64,000 nt of DNA from Heliopora coerulea. Lineage: Eukaryota > Cnidaria > Anthozoa > Scleralcyonacea > Helioporidae. Each line of letters opens with the position of its first letter. Positions within the stretch are counted from its first letter, which is position 1. Location: NCBI GenBank assembly GCA_030142905.1, contig JASJOG010000035.1:1116001-1180000 (forward strand), in the 5' to 3' direction. Positions 45,901-53,465 of this stretch are shown here, in pieces. The notes under the pieces are model-generated. The model was not told the DNA's origin. It worked only from the letters and a program-made list of their open reading frames with translations, and searched no databases. A program made the position numbers and the translations under genes.

Positions 45901-48900
45901 AATAAGAGAGCGTATTACATCAATAGTAAACTTGAGTTTAAAGAACATAACATAATCCGAAAAAAACGTCATTCTGTCAGCTTGATATTCAAGTTATAAA
46001 CAAGACAAGACAGAGACAAAAGTGCAGTGATATTTCGAATCTATTTCAAAGTCATTGTGAGACCAATTTCAAAGTCTTTGTGAGACCAATTTCAAAGTCA
46101 TTGTCAATCCAACTGGTTTGTCAATCCACCGCACCTTTGTCTGTCTTGGCTTGTTTATAACTTGAATATCAAGCTAACAAGATGACGTTTTTTGGATTAT
46201 GTTTCGTTCCTTACTTTTCAAAATTGTCGGTTAATTATGGTTTTTAAACTTGAATTTATTCTGTCATATTTGGAAATTATCATTGATCACATGAAATGGA
46301 GTATATAAATGATAAAGTAAAATTTTTACAGTGTTGGAATCTTACATTTTACGACCAACCGGGGCCAGCTTACAGTAAGCTGGTCCCGGTTGGTCGTAAA
46401 ACCACGACCTCGACCCTCGACCCATAACTTTGGCCGACTTCTAACCACTACGAAATTCCAACGCAGACCCAGACCGGAAGCAACATGAGCCGGCCCCATG
46501 TGAGTCCAGTGATCTCCTTCTGATGTGACATGAGCCATTAAGACTAAAACAAAACCAGAGCGAGCACTGGTGCCAAAATATGGCAGTCAATACGACACCA
46601 CTATCACCTATGCTGTTACATCCAGTTGGGGGCCAAATGCCGCTAGATCCAGTTGATTGACTCCCAGTACATCTAATGTAGGCCCCCCCAACTAGCTCAT
46701 AATGACAGGGCTCAACAGGCTACTTATTAGGATGTTAGCGCTACTCCACGTGAACTAACCCATACCGGAAAAGTAGAGAAAAACTCTACTTGACTGCGGG
46801 TGGGATTCAAACCCGCGTCAGAACTAGTAAACAAAAGGTCGCGGGTTTGAATCCCAGCCGCGGTCAAGTAGAGTTTTCCTCTACCTGTCCGGTATGGGTT
46901 CGTTCACTTGGAGTAGCGCTAATATCCTGGTCTTTCATCCAAGTACATAGTTCCACAAAATTACTTAACTTTAGGTTACTTATTGTTGGCCTAAATTAAA
47001 GACCAATGTCCCCTGTGGTATTACCGATGCTGTCAACGACATGAACCACTGAAAGGACTTGAAATCACTGGCGTGGTTTGATTGACACAACTCTGATTCA
47101 AAATTTTCCGAGAGGTCCAAAATGGACTCCCTTTTCCTCGGCCGTTTGTTCTCGCATTTCGCATTACGTGACGGTTCTCTCAATACCACTCTCTTTGGGT
47201 TATAATTACACACATTGATAACTTTCTCTATGTCTTGTAGTTATAGTGATTAACGTCTGTTTTCTTCCAACGTGACAAAACGTCACTGAACAAAGCTGCG
47301 AAGCTCCACTTCCGCAAGAGATCGTTTGAGGAAATGGCTGCCCCTCGTCTCCATTTCTCCGTCAATTTCCCGCACCTTGAAAACCATTGCTACTACGGTT
47401 GTTTGTGATGGAGCCCTCCGCTCTTTCGCTTTGTCAGCCAGGTCGGGTGGAATAACCAAATAATTATCGCTGCAAAGTCACGAATAACGGCAAAGAACGC
47501 GCGAATAACGACCAACTTGTTTAAAACGATAACATCGTCACGAGCTATCCAAGCAGACATCATATAACAAGATCGAAATAACGCCAACGAACTCGAAAAT
47601 CGTCAGAACTGTTTTGACCAAGCACGCAAGGAACACGGTTACGTTAATTAGCGATTGGTGAGCATGTTTATGTTGTAGTTTATGCTGTAGTAAGCAGTAA
47701 TGTAAACAAAGCTTCGTGCTAACTCCCGCTTCGATGATTGCCAATTATTGTTAACAACAATGATCTCCGATTCTAAACCGAGATATTCGCACGCTATCCA
47801 ATTTCGGTTCCCGGTCGACAATCGTGGTAAACGATTGTCTAACTGGCAGTACATGAAAAGTAAGTAAAACTTTATTTAAGCACGCCTGCCACATTCAGAT
47901 TAAACTGGATTCCAAAAGGGGCGAGCAATATATACAAATAATTGCATTAAATAACCAAAGACAAATAACAAATTATACATACGATGAATAGGTAAGTTTG
48001 AAGATTAACTTCAGTGAAATATTACCTCCGACTGATAAAGGAAAGGAAATACCTTTCATAAAAGAGCTCAAGGATTGAATACCTTTGGTTTCATTGGGTA
48101 GGCTATTCCATAATTTAGAACCCACTATAACCAAGACTAATTTTTTAGGAATTATGTTTTAGGCATAGGTACATATAGAGCAGTGGATGTTCCCTGAGGT
48201 TGTAATGCTGGGAAGCGTCAGTCGCCCAAAACATCTCAATCAGCACTCTTGGAGCTGAATCATTTACAATTTTAAACATTAATCTTGCTTTAAGAGGCAC
48301 GACGTTCCCTCAAAGTCCTCCATCCAAGCTTATTTCGAGCTATCTCCGACTGGCCATGTACATTTGGACAGCTGATGATGATCCTAGCAGCTCTATTGTG
48401 TAATTTTTCTAAACGATTTGATAATGGAACACCAATAGACTCCCACACTTCACAACAGTAATCGAAGTGTGGTTGTACTAATGCATTATAGGCTGACAAT
48501 AGAGTGGTACTATCGACGCACGAATTTAGTCGTATAATTGCCCCAATTCAAAGGAACTTCCATAATCAGCACATTGAATTAGTTATCAAAGCTTATAGCA
48601 CAAAGACACCTTACGCTTGGCTACGGTTCTCCCTACATCTCGCCTCACATACTTCGAACGAAGCAGGATTCCATGCAATTTACATCGTTAAGGCTCTAAT
48701 GACATAAAATTAATACAAAAACCAGACTTACTGCTGGTCGACTTCATTCCAGTCAGGGATTCGTACAGAGCAGCGTTTTCCACCTGGATCACATCGAAAA
48801 AGTGTTGACAAGCTTCGGAGCCTTTCTTTACAAGAAAGTCGACAAGTTTTCCAGCCCGACTGTCGTTTGTTTTCTCCGCGAGGATGAGTTCGCAGTCCTC

Positions 48901-49020
48901 TTGATCGAAGACTTGTTTACATCGGAGATAGTTCAGCAATAAAGTCCGTTGACAATTGAGGCTTTTGACGATCTCAAGGCGTTTCGTTTCCAGAATTTCC
49001 ATGTGGTCTTCGTTCGACAT
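30284..49020 (-). CDS. CARD/coiled-coil protein of the CARD9/CARMA family, copy B (five exons, 684 aa)
   Basis: Paralogue of copy A, same strand. Exons join in frame with GT/AG borders: 48732-49020, 34729-34776, 32849-33557, 31756-32128, 30284-30919. Residues 1-96 are a CARD (YLRCKQVFDQEDCELILAEK; AGKLVDFLVKKG; ENAALYESLTG). Residues about 97-118 form the linker (SPLMKELAVHNDLN). Residues about 118-473 are a coiled coil with DRDVYIIVLQMKLL, ALKTRFDIVEKEK and YKKQRDCALDARKEAIVERD, each nearly identical to copy A. Residues 474-684 are a polar, basic, Ser-rich tail (NRRSYPRIETESS to SRSRSTSDQY) with no MAGUK domains. The first intron spans almost 14 kb and holds LINE fragments and MITEs, so automated models may split the CARD exon off. 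Likely role as for copy A: a CARD-filament scaffold upstream of BCL10/paracaspase. Functional divergence is inference. Confidence 0.83.
30950..31215 (-). mobile_element. 3' end fragment of a non-LTR retroelement (tentative)
   Basis: Begins with AGTAAAGTTTCTTTATTCAT, the antisense of an ATGAATAAAGAAAC-type LINE tail seen in several places in this window (14690, 47870, 51300). It lies in copy B intron 4. No coding sequence is preserved, so the assignment rests on the tail only. Confidence 0.3.
31314..31662. mobile_element. MITE with AATAAGCGCCGC ends
   Basis: The left end TATACTCGAATAAGCGCCGC is mirrored at the right by GCGGCGCTTATTCGAATAAA. A second internal palindrome, GCGCCGCATTC / GAATGCGGCGC, lies at 31365-31390. 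Non-coding, within copy B intron 4. Confidence 0.6.
31756..32128 (-). CDS. CARD-CC copy B exon 4 (second half of coiled coil)
   Basis: Acceptor CTGCTAAAG before base 32128, donor GTATGT after base 31756. It enters in phase 2 and leaves in phase 0. It encodes SLERKLALADMEVEDCKRRM to LLNEAREK. In copy A the same region is fused to the preceding coil in one exon. Confidence 0.88.
32236..32530. repeat. degenerate TACTG/TACTGTAC pentamer satellite in copy B intron 3
   Basis: About 295 bp built from variants of TACTG (CTGTACTGTACTTACTACAC, ACTGTACTCTACT and similar). Small frames made of Tyr/Thr/Val/Leu across it are repeat artefacts. Confidence 0.75.
32849..33557 (-). CDS. CARD-CC copy B exon 3 (first half of coiled coil)
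   Basis: Acceptor AATTTACAG before base 33557, donor GTATAA after base 32849. It encodes 236 codons from PDGGSSFEVQLLSEHLHRMY to SLREKV. It corresponds to exon 3 plus two thirds of exon 4 of copy A without an intervening intron. Confidence 0.9.
34454..34625. mobile_element. short MITE with CAGGCCCGTAG inverted ends
   Basis: 172 bp with CAGGCCCGTAG on the left and CTACGGGCCTG on the right. It contains three tandem copies of GGGTTCGA near the left end and the matching TTCGAAC/CGAACCCCC motifs toward the right. The terminal sequence is hAT-like, but the flanks do not show an identical 8-bp duplication. Confidence 0.5.
34729..34776 (-). CDS. CARD-CC copy B exon 2 (48-bp micro-exon)
   Basis: Bounded by TTTTATTGCAG and GTAAGC; phase 1 on both sides. 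It encodes KPSPLMKELAVHNDLN. Its equivalence with the copy A micro-exon (position, phase, SP[IL]M[TK]xL motif) supports both. Confidence 0.82.
35390..37395 (-). pseudogene. frameshifted non-LTR retrotransposon (CR1/L2/Jockey-type) reverse transcriptase
   Basis: Reading right to left: a linker with PNFLWNDWKAKFLAVADAH and KNNPKEMWKSINNL (about 37395-37080); RT N-terminal motifs (TKPFKATGHDRISP; SNYRPISVLSTITKAFEKLI); motif A FLDLKKAFDCVDH; motif B GVPQGSNLGPLLFLIYINDL; motif C as FADG instead of FADD; then KTLGVTVDDQLKW, VLPYFDYCSLVW and NRAARVITG (about 35690). At least three frame breaks occur (near 36778, 36480 and 35730). The endonuclease domain is missing, so the copy is 5'-truncated and dead. 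It lies in intron 1 of CARD-CC copy B, in the gene's orientation. Confidence 0.85.
37383..37637 (-). pseudogene. coding-like fragment abutting the LINE truncation point
   Basis: About 80 codons from ATG 37627-37625 region: MIHEISHKGTRNPLII, then KFKWQGEFEALKRFVEEVLE, then NGKWTAPVGVSKQL and ITLSGPSAEKYKRS-stop. The G-x-W-x-x-P and W-Y-x-N pattern resembles a small domain I associate with repetitive uncharacterised cnidarian proteins, but I cannot name it. It ends where the LINE homology starts, in the same orientation, so it may be a chimeric insertion partner. Confidence 0.35.
37640..41680. other. copy B intron 1, stretch without recognised gene
   Basis: AT-rich. A degraded tRNA-like remnant lies near 37960-38030 (GGATTCAATCCCCGTCTGGG resembles the T arm and acceptor of the repeats at 50893 and 51133). 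A short duplicated motif GGCTTTACAATAAAATAT-like occurs at 40080 and 40117. Nothing else was resolved. Confidence 0.4.
41683..41857. mobile_element. AGGCCCG-family MITE, copy 3
   Basis: The left end is AGGCCCGTTTACACATGCGA and the right end is ATTGCACGTGTAAGCGCGTCT, a diverged inverse. It carries internal inverted TGTCATCCTG / CACCAGGATGACAATCGC like copies 1 and 2. The flanking bases do not form a duplication. Confidence 0.6.
41905..42325 (+). pseudogene. LINE reverse-transcriptase fragment, opposite strand to the host gene
   Basis: About 135 codons from NTLLGRNSKSTDVSELLINN to IFNLSLNTGLAKTK. SDDKRIDESFNEYFTNIETKL and KNLKVSKATGMDYMPAKAL are the pre-RT region of non-LTR elements, where the next motif would be the SNYRPIS-type block. 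Homology stops abruptly at both ends, so it is a small internal fragment. It is diverged from the LINE at 35.4-37.4 kb. Confidence 0.7.
42420..43225. repeat. paired direct repeats flanking a minisatellite
   Basis: Two copies of the same sequence lie outside the minisatellite. Left (42380-42490): TTATGACGACCCTTTATGT, then TTGTTTTGTCCTTATGCTTA and GTGTGAACCAGG. Right (43130-43230): TTATGACGACCCTTATGT, then TTGTTTTGTCCTTATGCATA and ACGTGTAAACCAGCC. This looks like a repeat family whose centre has been expanded. Confidence 0.55.
42718..43066. repeat. 18-bp minisatellite (GAGAACGAGAACCAAAAC)n
   Basis: About 19 tandem 18-bp units. The first half is GAGAACGAGAACCAAAAC. From about 42909 most units carry one change, giving GAGAACCAGAACCAAAAC, with one reversion. 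Because 18 is a multiple of three, long artefactual frames arise on both strands (Arg-Glu-Pro-Lys, Asn-Glu-Gln, Leu-Val). It runs directly into two CCCTAA units at 43067-43079. Confidence 0.95.
43369..43521. mobile_element. palindromic MITE fragment
   Basis: Inverted arms: TAATATCATACACTCG with GTGTTTCATCAGATATCC on the left (43373-43412), and GGATATCTGATGAAACAC with GTGTATGATATATTA on the right (43479-43519). A spacer of about 65 bp separates them. No coding capacity. Confidence 0.55.
44612..44914. mobile_element. head-to-head pair of tRNA-derived (SINE-like) segments
   Basis: The arms 44612-44680 and 44846-44914 are reverse complements with few mismatches and one 2-nt gap. Each contains a T-arm/B-box (GAGTTCAAATCCCGC) followed by a GTCAACTGAAAG / CACTGC tail. 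The left copy keeps a fuller tRNA-like body on the minus strand (44655-44727). Confidence 0.6.
44655..44727 (-). tRNA. tRNA-like sequence, probably pseudo-tRNA / SINE head
   Basis: Acceptor GACTCGA pairs fully with TTGAGTC. The D arm (GCTCAACAGGTAGAGC) and T arm (GCGAG-TTCAAAT-CCCGC, one mismatch) are formed. The A box TAGCTCAACAGG and B box GTTCAAATCCC are intact. The anticodon arm does not pair properly (ACAGA CCGGTAT CACGA), so a working tRNA is unlikely. Confidence 0.35.
45420..45447. repeat. (CAAA)n microsatellite
   Basis: About seven tandem AAAC units. Confidence 0.8.
45951..46201. mobile_element. foldback MITE with about 67-bp arms and a 23-bp tandem repeat in the loop
   Basis: The left arm 45951-46020 begins CATAATCCGAAAAAAACGTC. 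The right arm 46135-46201 is its inverse, ending TTTTTTGGATTATG. Arms share GCTTGATATTCAAGTTATAA exactly. The loop holds three 23-bp units of ATTTCAAAGTCATTGTGAGA-type sequence starting at 46043. Confidence 0.7.
46729..46928. mobile_element. perfectly collinear inverted pair of tRNA-3'-half-like arms
   Basis: 89-bp arms 46729-46817 and 46840-46928 are reverse complements with scattered mismatches, separated by 22 bp. Each arm has a B-box/T-arm core (GCGGGTTTGAATCCC) followed by GCGGTCAAGTAGAG and then CCGGTATGGGTT. The D-arm half of a tRNA is missing. Confidence 0.65.
47866..48500 (-). pseudogene. LINE 3' fragment: RT C-terminus and tail
   Basis: The frame runs from SAYNALVQPHFDYCCEVWES through RLEKLHNRAARIIISCPNV and KLGWRTLRERRASK to about 48130. 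It is followed by a tail ending CTTAAATAAAGTTTTAC near 47866. These are the thumb-end motifs of CR1/L2/Jockey-type elements. It is 5'-truncated at about 48500, inside copy B intron 1, 230 bp from the CARD exon. Confidence 0.75.
48732..49020 (-). CDS. CARD-CC copy B exon 1 (CARD)
   Basis: Starts MSNEDHMEILETKRLEIVKS and encodes 96 codons plus one base before donor GTAAGT. The death-fold pattern matches copy A position by position (LNYLRCKQVFDQEDCELI; RAGKLVDFLVKKGSEA; ENAALYESLTG). About half the positions are identical to the copy A CARD by eye. Confidence 0.9.
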
Positions 49021-49623
49021 GGCTAGAAGAAGCGTGACTGTTGTTCACGCGAGGCAGTGCTAAGTTATGCGCGTGTTAAATAGAAAGATTTCGTCTTGTG
49101 TGGGTAAACAGGAAGTTTAAGTACGAAATGCGTAGGCAGGATGAGGAGTGACAGAGTGGCCAAGAGGTTAAAAAAAAAACAACAAAAAAGAAAAATATCT
49201 CATGATATCATCAACTTGACAGCTCGAGGATGCGTTTACCGTATCATGATTTCCTACCTAAATCCAAAAGTTTCGAATCCAATGATCAGTCTTCTCAAAC
49301 CCAAAAAGTTACTCCGCAATCCCATCTCAGCAATGCAACAGTGATCAGGACATCTAAAATGAAAATGCTAAACAATTTATACAAGTTAATTCACGTGTTA
49401 ACGAGATACAACAACTGTTTAGCAAGCGGACAACGATCGAAAGATTAAACCTTCGTTAGACGTGCTTCCGTTTATTATCTATTTTTTTTAAATCACGTAT
49501 AAATGACTCAATATAATTAAACGAGTGCTGTAGTCCCTACTGATATGATTAACCCTTACATTACCAGATGTCTCCCTTTCTGTTGCAACACTGTCTGGTA
49601 TTTTACCGGCTTAAAATAGCTAT

Positions 49624-49761
49624 TCTAAGGCGTGGGAGTCCAGTGTAGATAGCTTCGATAAAACAACGGCGTTCTTGAGGTTATACACTAAAAAGCTTCT
49701 CGACGCGTTTCGAGAAGCTTTTTTTCTATCCTTTAGATAGTGTGTAACCTCAAGAACGCCG
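49624..49761. mobile_element. snapback element with 13-bp flanking direct repeat
   Basis: The insert is bracketed by TTAAAATAGCTAT (49611-49623 and 49762-49774). About 40 bp of unpaired head is followed by a hairpin whose outer stem is AACGGCGTTCTTGAGGTTA (from 49665) with its inverse ending at 49763, and whose inner stem is AAGCTTCTCG / CGAGAAGCTT. Confidence 0.6.
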
Positions 49762-50188
49762 TTAAAATAGCTATGTCAAAGCGCAGGAGAAATTTAAACG
49801 ATTGAAATTATTCAGTAAATCATCTATCTCGTCAAAAAATAAAATTAAAAAAAAAACAAACCCAAAAAAAAAAAAACACCTAAGGCTTTTGTACGATAAA
49901 AAATAGGCAGCGAAAATCCTTGGACGATTGAACCGCCAGCGGCGTATTTTAGCGGTGACTTTCACGAGTTCAGACCCGGTTTCTGTCGTATCAACGGACC
50001 CATCATTTCATTAAGGAAGTACAAAAGATATGAAAGTTTCACCAGAAGTTGTAAATACGACACCGAGTCCTCCTGATTTCCACGAACTTTTTATTTTAGA
50101 TTTTGCTGTTAAAATGTAACGCATTAATTTTCAGAATTGTTATTGAATATAAACCTTAAACATGACCAACCGTAGACAACTCAAAGAA

Positions 50189-50500
50189 ATATAAAACAAA
50201 ACACGATCCGAAAACAAACATCTCGTAAATCCAAGATGCGGATCAAAGAACAAGATGATTACGTTTACTGGTGATATTTCGTCTTTCAGGTATAAGACAT
50301 CTTCAGACCGATGGACTTACATACCAGTAAAAACAACTAGCAACCCACGAGTTTGTTGTTACTAGTGTAGGTCCACTGGTTTGACGATGTCTTTGAAATA
50401 AAAACGAAATATCACCAGTAAACGTAGTTTTCTTGTTTTTCTTGATCCGAATCTTGGATTTTACGAGATGCTTGTTTTCGGATTATGTTTTGTTTTATAT
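50189..50500. mobile_element. foldback MITE with about 150-bp arms
   Basis: The left half (ATATAAAACAAAACACGATC onward, then TACGTTTACTGGTGATATTT) and the right half are inverse copies around a centre near 50345. The right half ends with GGATTATGTTTTGTTTTATAT. Mismatches are few, suggesting moderate age. No coding function. Confidence 0.7.
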
Positions 50501-50892
50501 GAACATGAACAATACCATGAATTACTGTCATAAGTACATCAGTATGAGTTGCCGTGTCACCTCGGACCTAAAATCCAGTGCCTTCGGCTCGAGTTTACAT
50601 ATCCCATACAACCTTGCCTCTCATTTTCATTCGACTACATAAACTTCAGGGTTTACCATCGACAACACCAATTTTGTAATATTTTCCATGCATTGAAACT
50701 AATATAATACAAATGTACAATATATTGTATTGTACAATCTGAGTATCGAGCTTGAAGATCATTCATCTACCTTAATATATCCAAGCTGTCATGTTTCTCA
50801 AACATCAAACTGCTTCAATCATTATTAATATATAGTGGCTTCCGCTTAGGTCGCACATATATATCGAATTTGCTCCTTAGCTCACCATCTGA

Positions 50893-50965
50893 GTCTCAGT
50901 AGCTTAATGGTTAGAGCGTCTAACCGGTCATCAGAAGGTTGCGGGTTCGATCCCCGTCTGGGGCT
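50893..50965 (+). tRNA. tRNA-like gene, unit 1 (apparent anticodon GGT, atypical)
   Basis: 73 nt. Acceptor GTCTCAG/CTGGGGC pairs fully (with G-U pairs), D stem GCTT/GAGC, T arm GCGGG-TTCGATC-CCCGT. A box TAGCTTAATGG and B box GGTTCGATCCC look usable. The anticodon stem TCTAA/TCAGA has one mismatch, and the loop CCGGTCA has C instead of the invariant U33. It is either a decayed tRNA or the tRNA part of a repeat. Confidence 0.4.
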
Positions 50966-51132
50966 CAAAAATCATTTTCTGAGTATCGAGCTTGAAGATC
51001 ATTCATCTACCTTAATATATCCAAGCTCTCATGTTTCTCAAACATCAAACTGCTTCAATCATTATTAATATATAGTGGCTTCCGCTTAGGTCGCACATAT
51101 ATATCGAATTTGCACCTTAGCTCACCATCTGA

Positions 51133-51205
51133 GTCTCGGTAGCTCAATGGTTAGAGCGTCTAACCGGTCATCAGAATGTTCCGGGTTCGATCCCCGTCTG
51201 GGGCT
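51133..51205 (+). tRNA. tRNA-like gene, unit 2 (apparent anticodon GGT, atypical)
   Basis: Same as the copy 240 bp upstream, with small changes (GTCTCGG acceptor, GCTC D stem, CCGGG T stem with one mismatch). It has the same unusual anticodon loop CCGGTCA. Confidence 0.4.
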
Positions 51206-53150
51206 CAGAAATCATTTTCTGAGTAATGAGCTTGAAGATCATTCATCTACCTGACTACATTGTCTAGGTCGTGGTTTCAATTCAATTCAATTCAAATTCA
51301 ATTCGAAAGTCTTTATTCATCTGATAAAAATATACATCGAATGTTACAATGTTAGCATCAAATATCTTACAGGTCATATGTATCGTACATGTTATACGGT
51401 ATATTAGGGAATTTCCGCCAAAAGGTTATAAAGTAACGGTTTTTGTAAAAGATCTGAGTTTGGACGTTTGGTTTGATGAAGGGCTTTCTCTACGTTACTT
51501 TGTGCTCGAAATTCTTCCACTTTGTAATGCCATCGCTTTTGCCCGATGAAGTTGTCAAAGTGTAAAAACTTCCTGAGTTTCATAGTTACTTTGATGTAAG
51601 AAGAGGTGGTGAGATTTCGATACGTAACATAACATCGTCAGATATCCGGTACTCTCATTTTGCCTGTAGCGGCTTAATCGTGCTGTCAACGGTGGAGATT
51701 TAAAGATAACCGATTATGAAAACAATTTCCTGTTTCAATCTTCTGCGTTCAAATTTCACTCACTTTACCCACCCATAATATTTGCCTGAAGACGAAACGT
51801 GCACGAAGTACAGTGCACGCATGACACTCCTCTGGTTTGTGGTTTTCTGGTATTTGCAAATACTGTTGTTCAGTGGGGAATCAGAGATTGGGAAGATCCG
51901 AAAGTTTAGGCTGTTATGACCAGACCTGAGGTTTTTATCCTCAGCTAAGCGGTTTCCAAAATTCCAAAATGCACTCCCAAACTTGGCAACAGGTCCAGAG
52001 AACAATTACGAATGGATTACATCAAATAGCGAGACGAACATACAAGGTTTGGATATCAGGGTATCGGGACTGAATCGGGAACAGACGTCACTTGAGATTG
52101 ACAATTCAAGAGTCCTGATGATTGAAAATAAAAATACCTCGTTCTCTGACATAGATGTTTTATAAAAGAAAGTTTTTTTTTTCAGTCTTAGTATTTAATT
52201 TAATTTAATTTTATTTCATTGAAATTTATATAGCTCCAATCTCCACAATTGTCCCTGACGATTGTAAAGCTCCACGGGGCAAGAACTATATTCTCTGTTA
52301 GCTTCCTTAGAAGTTGAATGCACGAACTCAGGGTCACTCCACAGCACTTTACTATGACAGCTTACTATATCAGTGAAGGTCGCTAACGAAAGGCTTCACT
52401 ATGCATACTTAACTATGAGGAAGGTAGAGTTTTTCTTACGACGATATTGTCGTGATTCTTCCAGCACTCAAGTTGCTTAATGAAGGAAGCAATTTTTCTA
52501 AGGTCTTTATATTGTATACTCCAAAAAATTTCCTCTTCATGAAATACCTTGAAATTATCCAGCGCAAGCGAAAATCTAAATTAACGTGTCCAGAATTCTG
52601 AAACTATGAAATAAAACTTTTCAACTTCTGAATATCAAAACAAAAAAATCCTTTAAAAGAACAATTCCTCCGGTCACGACTCGTTCGCATACGTCCTAAG
52701 GCTCTCGAGATTGCACCGTCAGGACGAACAATCGTATGCCAAAATTCTATCGCGTAGTTTCGCTTAAGGTGGCGGAGCATAGTTTTCCTAGGTTTTTGGA
52801 ACCTCAAGCTTTCCTGCGACGTAAACCACGCTAGAACGCTAGAATGTCACGGATGTTCGCTATTTTTATTGCAACAATAAATTCCGCTTTGTAAAGTTAG
52901 CGGAATGTCCTTTCATTAACATTTCTTCTTAAATTTGTTAAAAGCTTACCGGCCAAAGAAAATCTCATCCTTTAAACCTATTTGATAACATTTTAAGAGA
53001 AAATTCTCAAGCCGAGTTTCAAGAAAATACTGTTTCAGTATACAATAAACAGACAATACTGCGGCATCCCTCGGTTTAACTGACGATTTCAAGTTTTCAT
53101 GGAATGTATTGTAATATTAACAAAGATTATGCCAAATTTTATATGAACTT

Positions 53151-53361
53151 TAAACCGCTTTTAGACCGTAACATTTTGGATACGGCACACTGATGGTACA
53201 GCACGGCTAATTTAATGTGCCGAGATCTACATGTACAGAGGTGCTCGGCACGGCTAAATTTTGAGAAATCAGCACCGTTTACACTGAGAAAATCGCCCGT
53301 GCCGTGCCAACATTTCAGCCTTGCCGTGCCCAAAATGTTAACAGAGTAAATGGGTTTTTAA
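53151..53361. mobile_element. MITE with CCGTAACATTTTGG ends
   Basis: The left end AACCGCTTTTAGACCGTAAC with ATTTTGGATACGGCAC is mirrored on the right by GCCGTGCCCAAAATGTTAAC and AAATGGGTTTTTA. Related ends recur at 53466-53485 and 53995-54030. Confidence 0.55.
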
Positions 53362-53465
53362 TGACTACACTTTCTGGGATCGTAGACAACACAGGGGAAC
53401 CGTGAGGTGGGAAAAACTGGCAAAACAGTTTTCAGTGTGAATTTCGGACAACTTTGACCCTAAAG

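Larger units (their letters stand above)
50741..51252. repeat. tandem 240-bp repeat (2.1 copies) containing tRNA-like units
   Basis: Units start at 50741, 50981 and 51221 with GAGTATCGAGCTTGAAGATC (third unit GAGTAATGAG and truncated). The spacing is exactly 240 bp. Full units differ at only a handful of positions. Each ends with a tRNA-like gene. Confidence 0.9.

Noticed and set aside
50893..51205. Functional tRNA-Thr (GGT) pair
   Set aside because: The anticodon arm is imperfect, position 33 is C, and the sequence is part of a larger 240-bp tandem and dispersed repeat. Kept only as tRNA-like.
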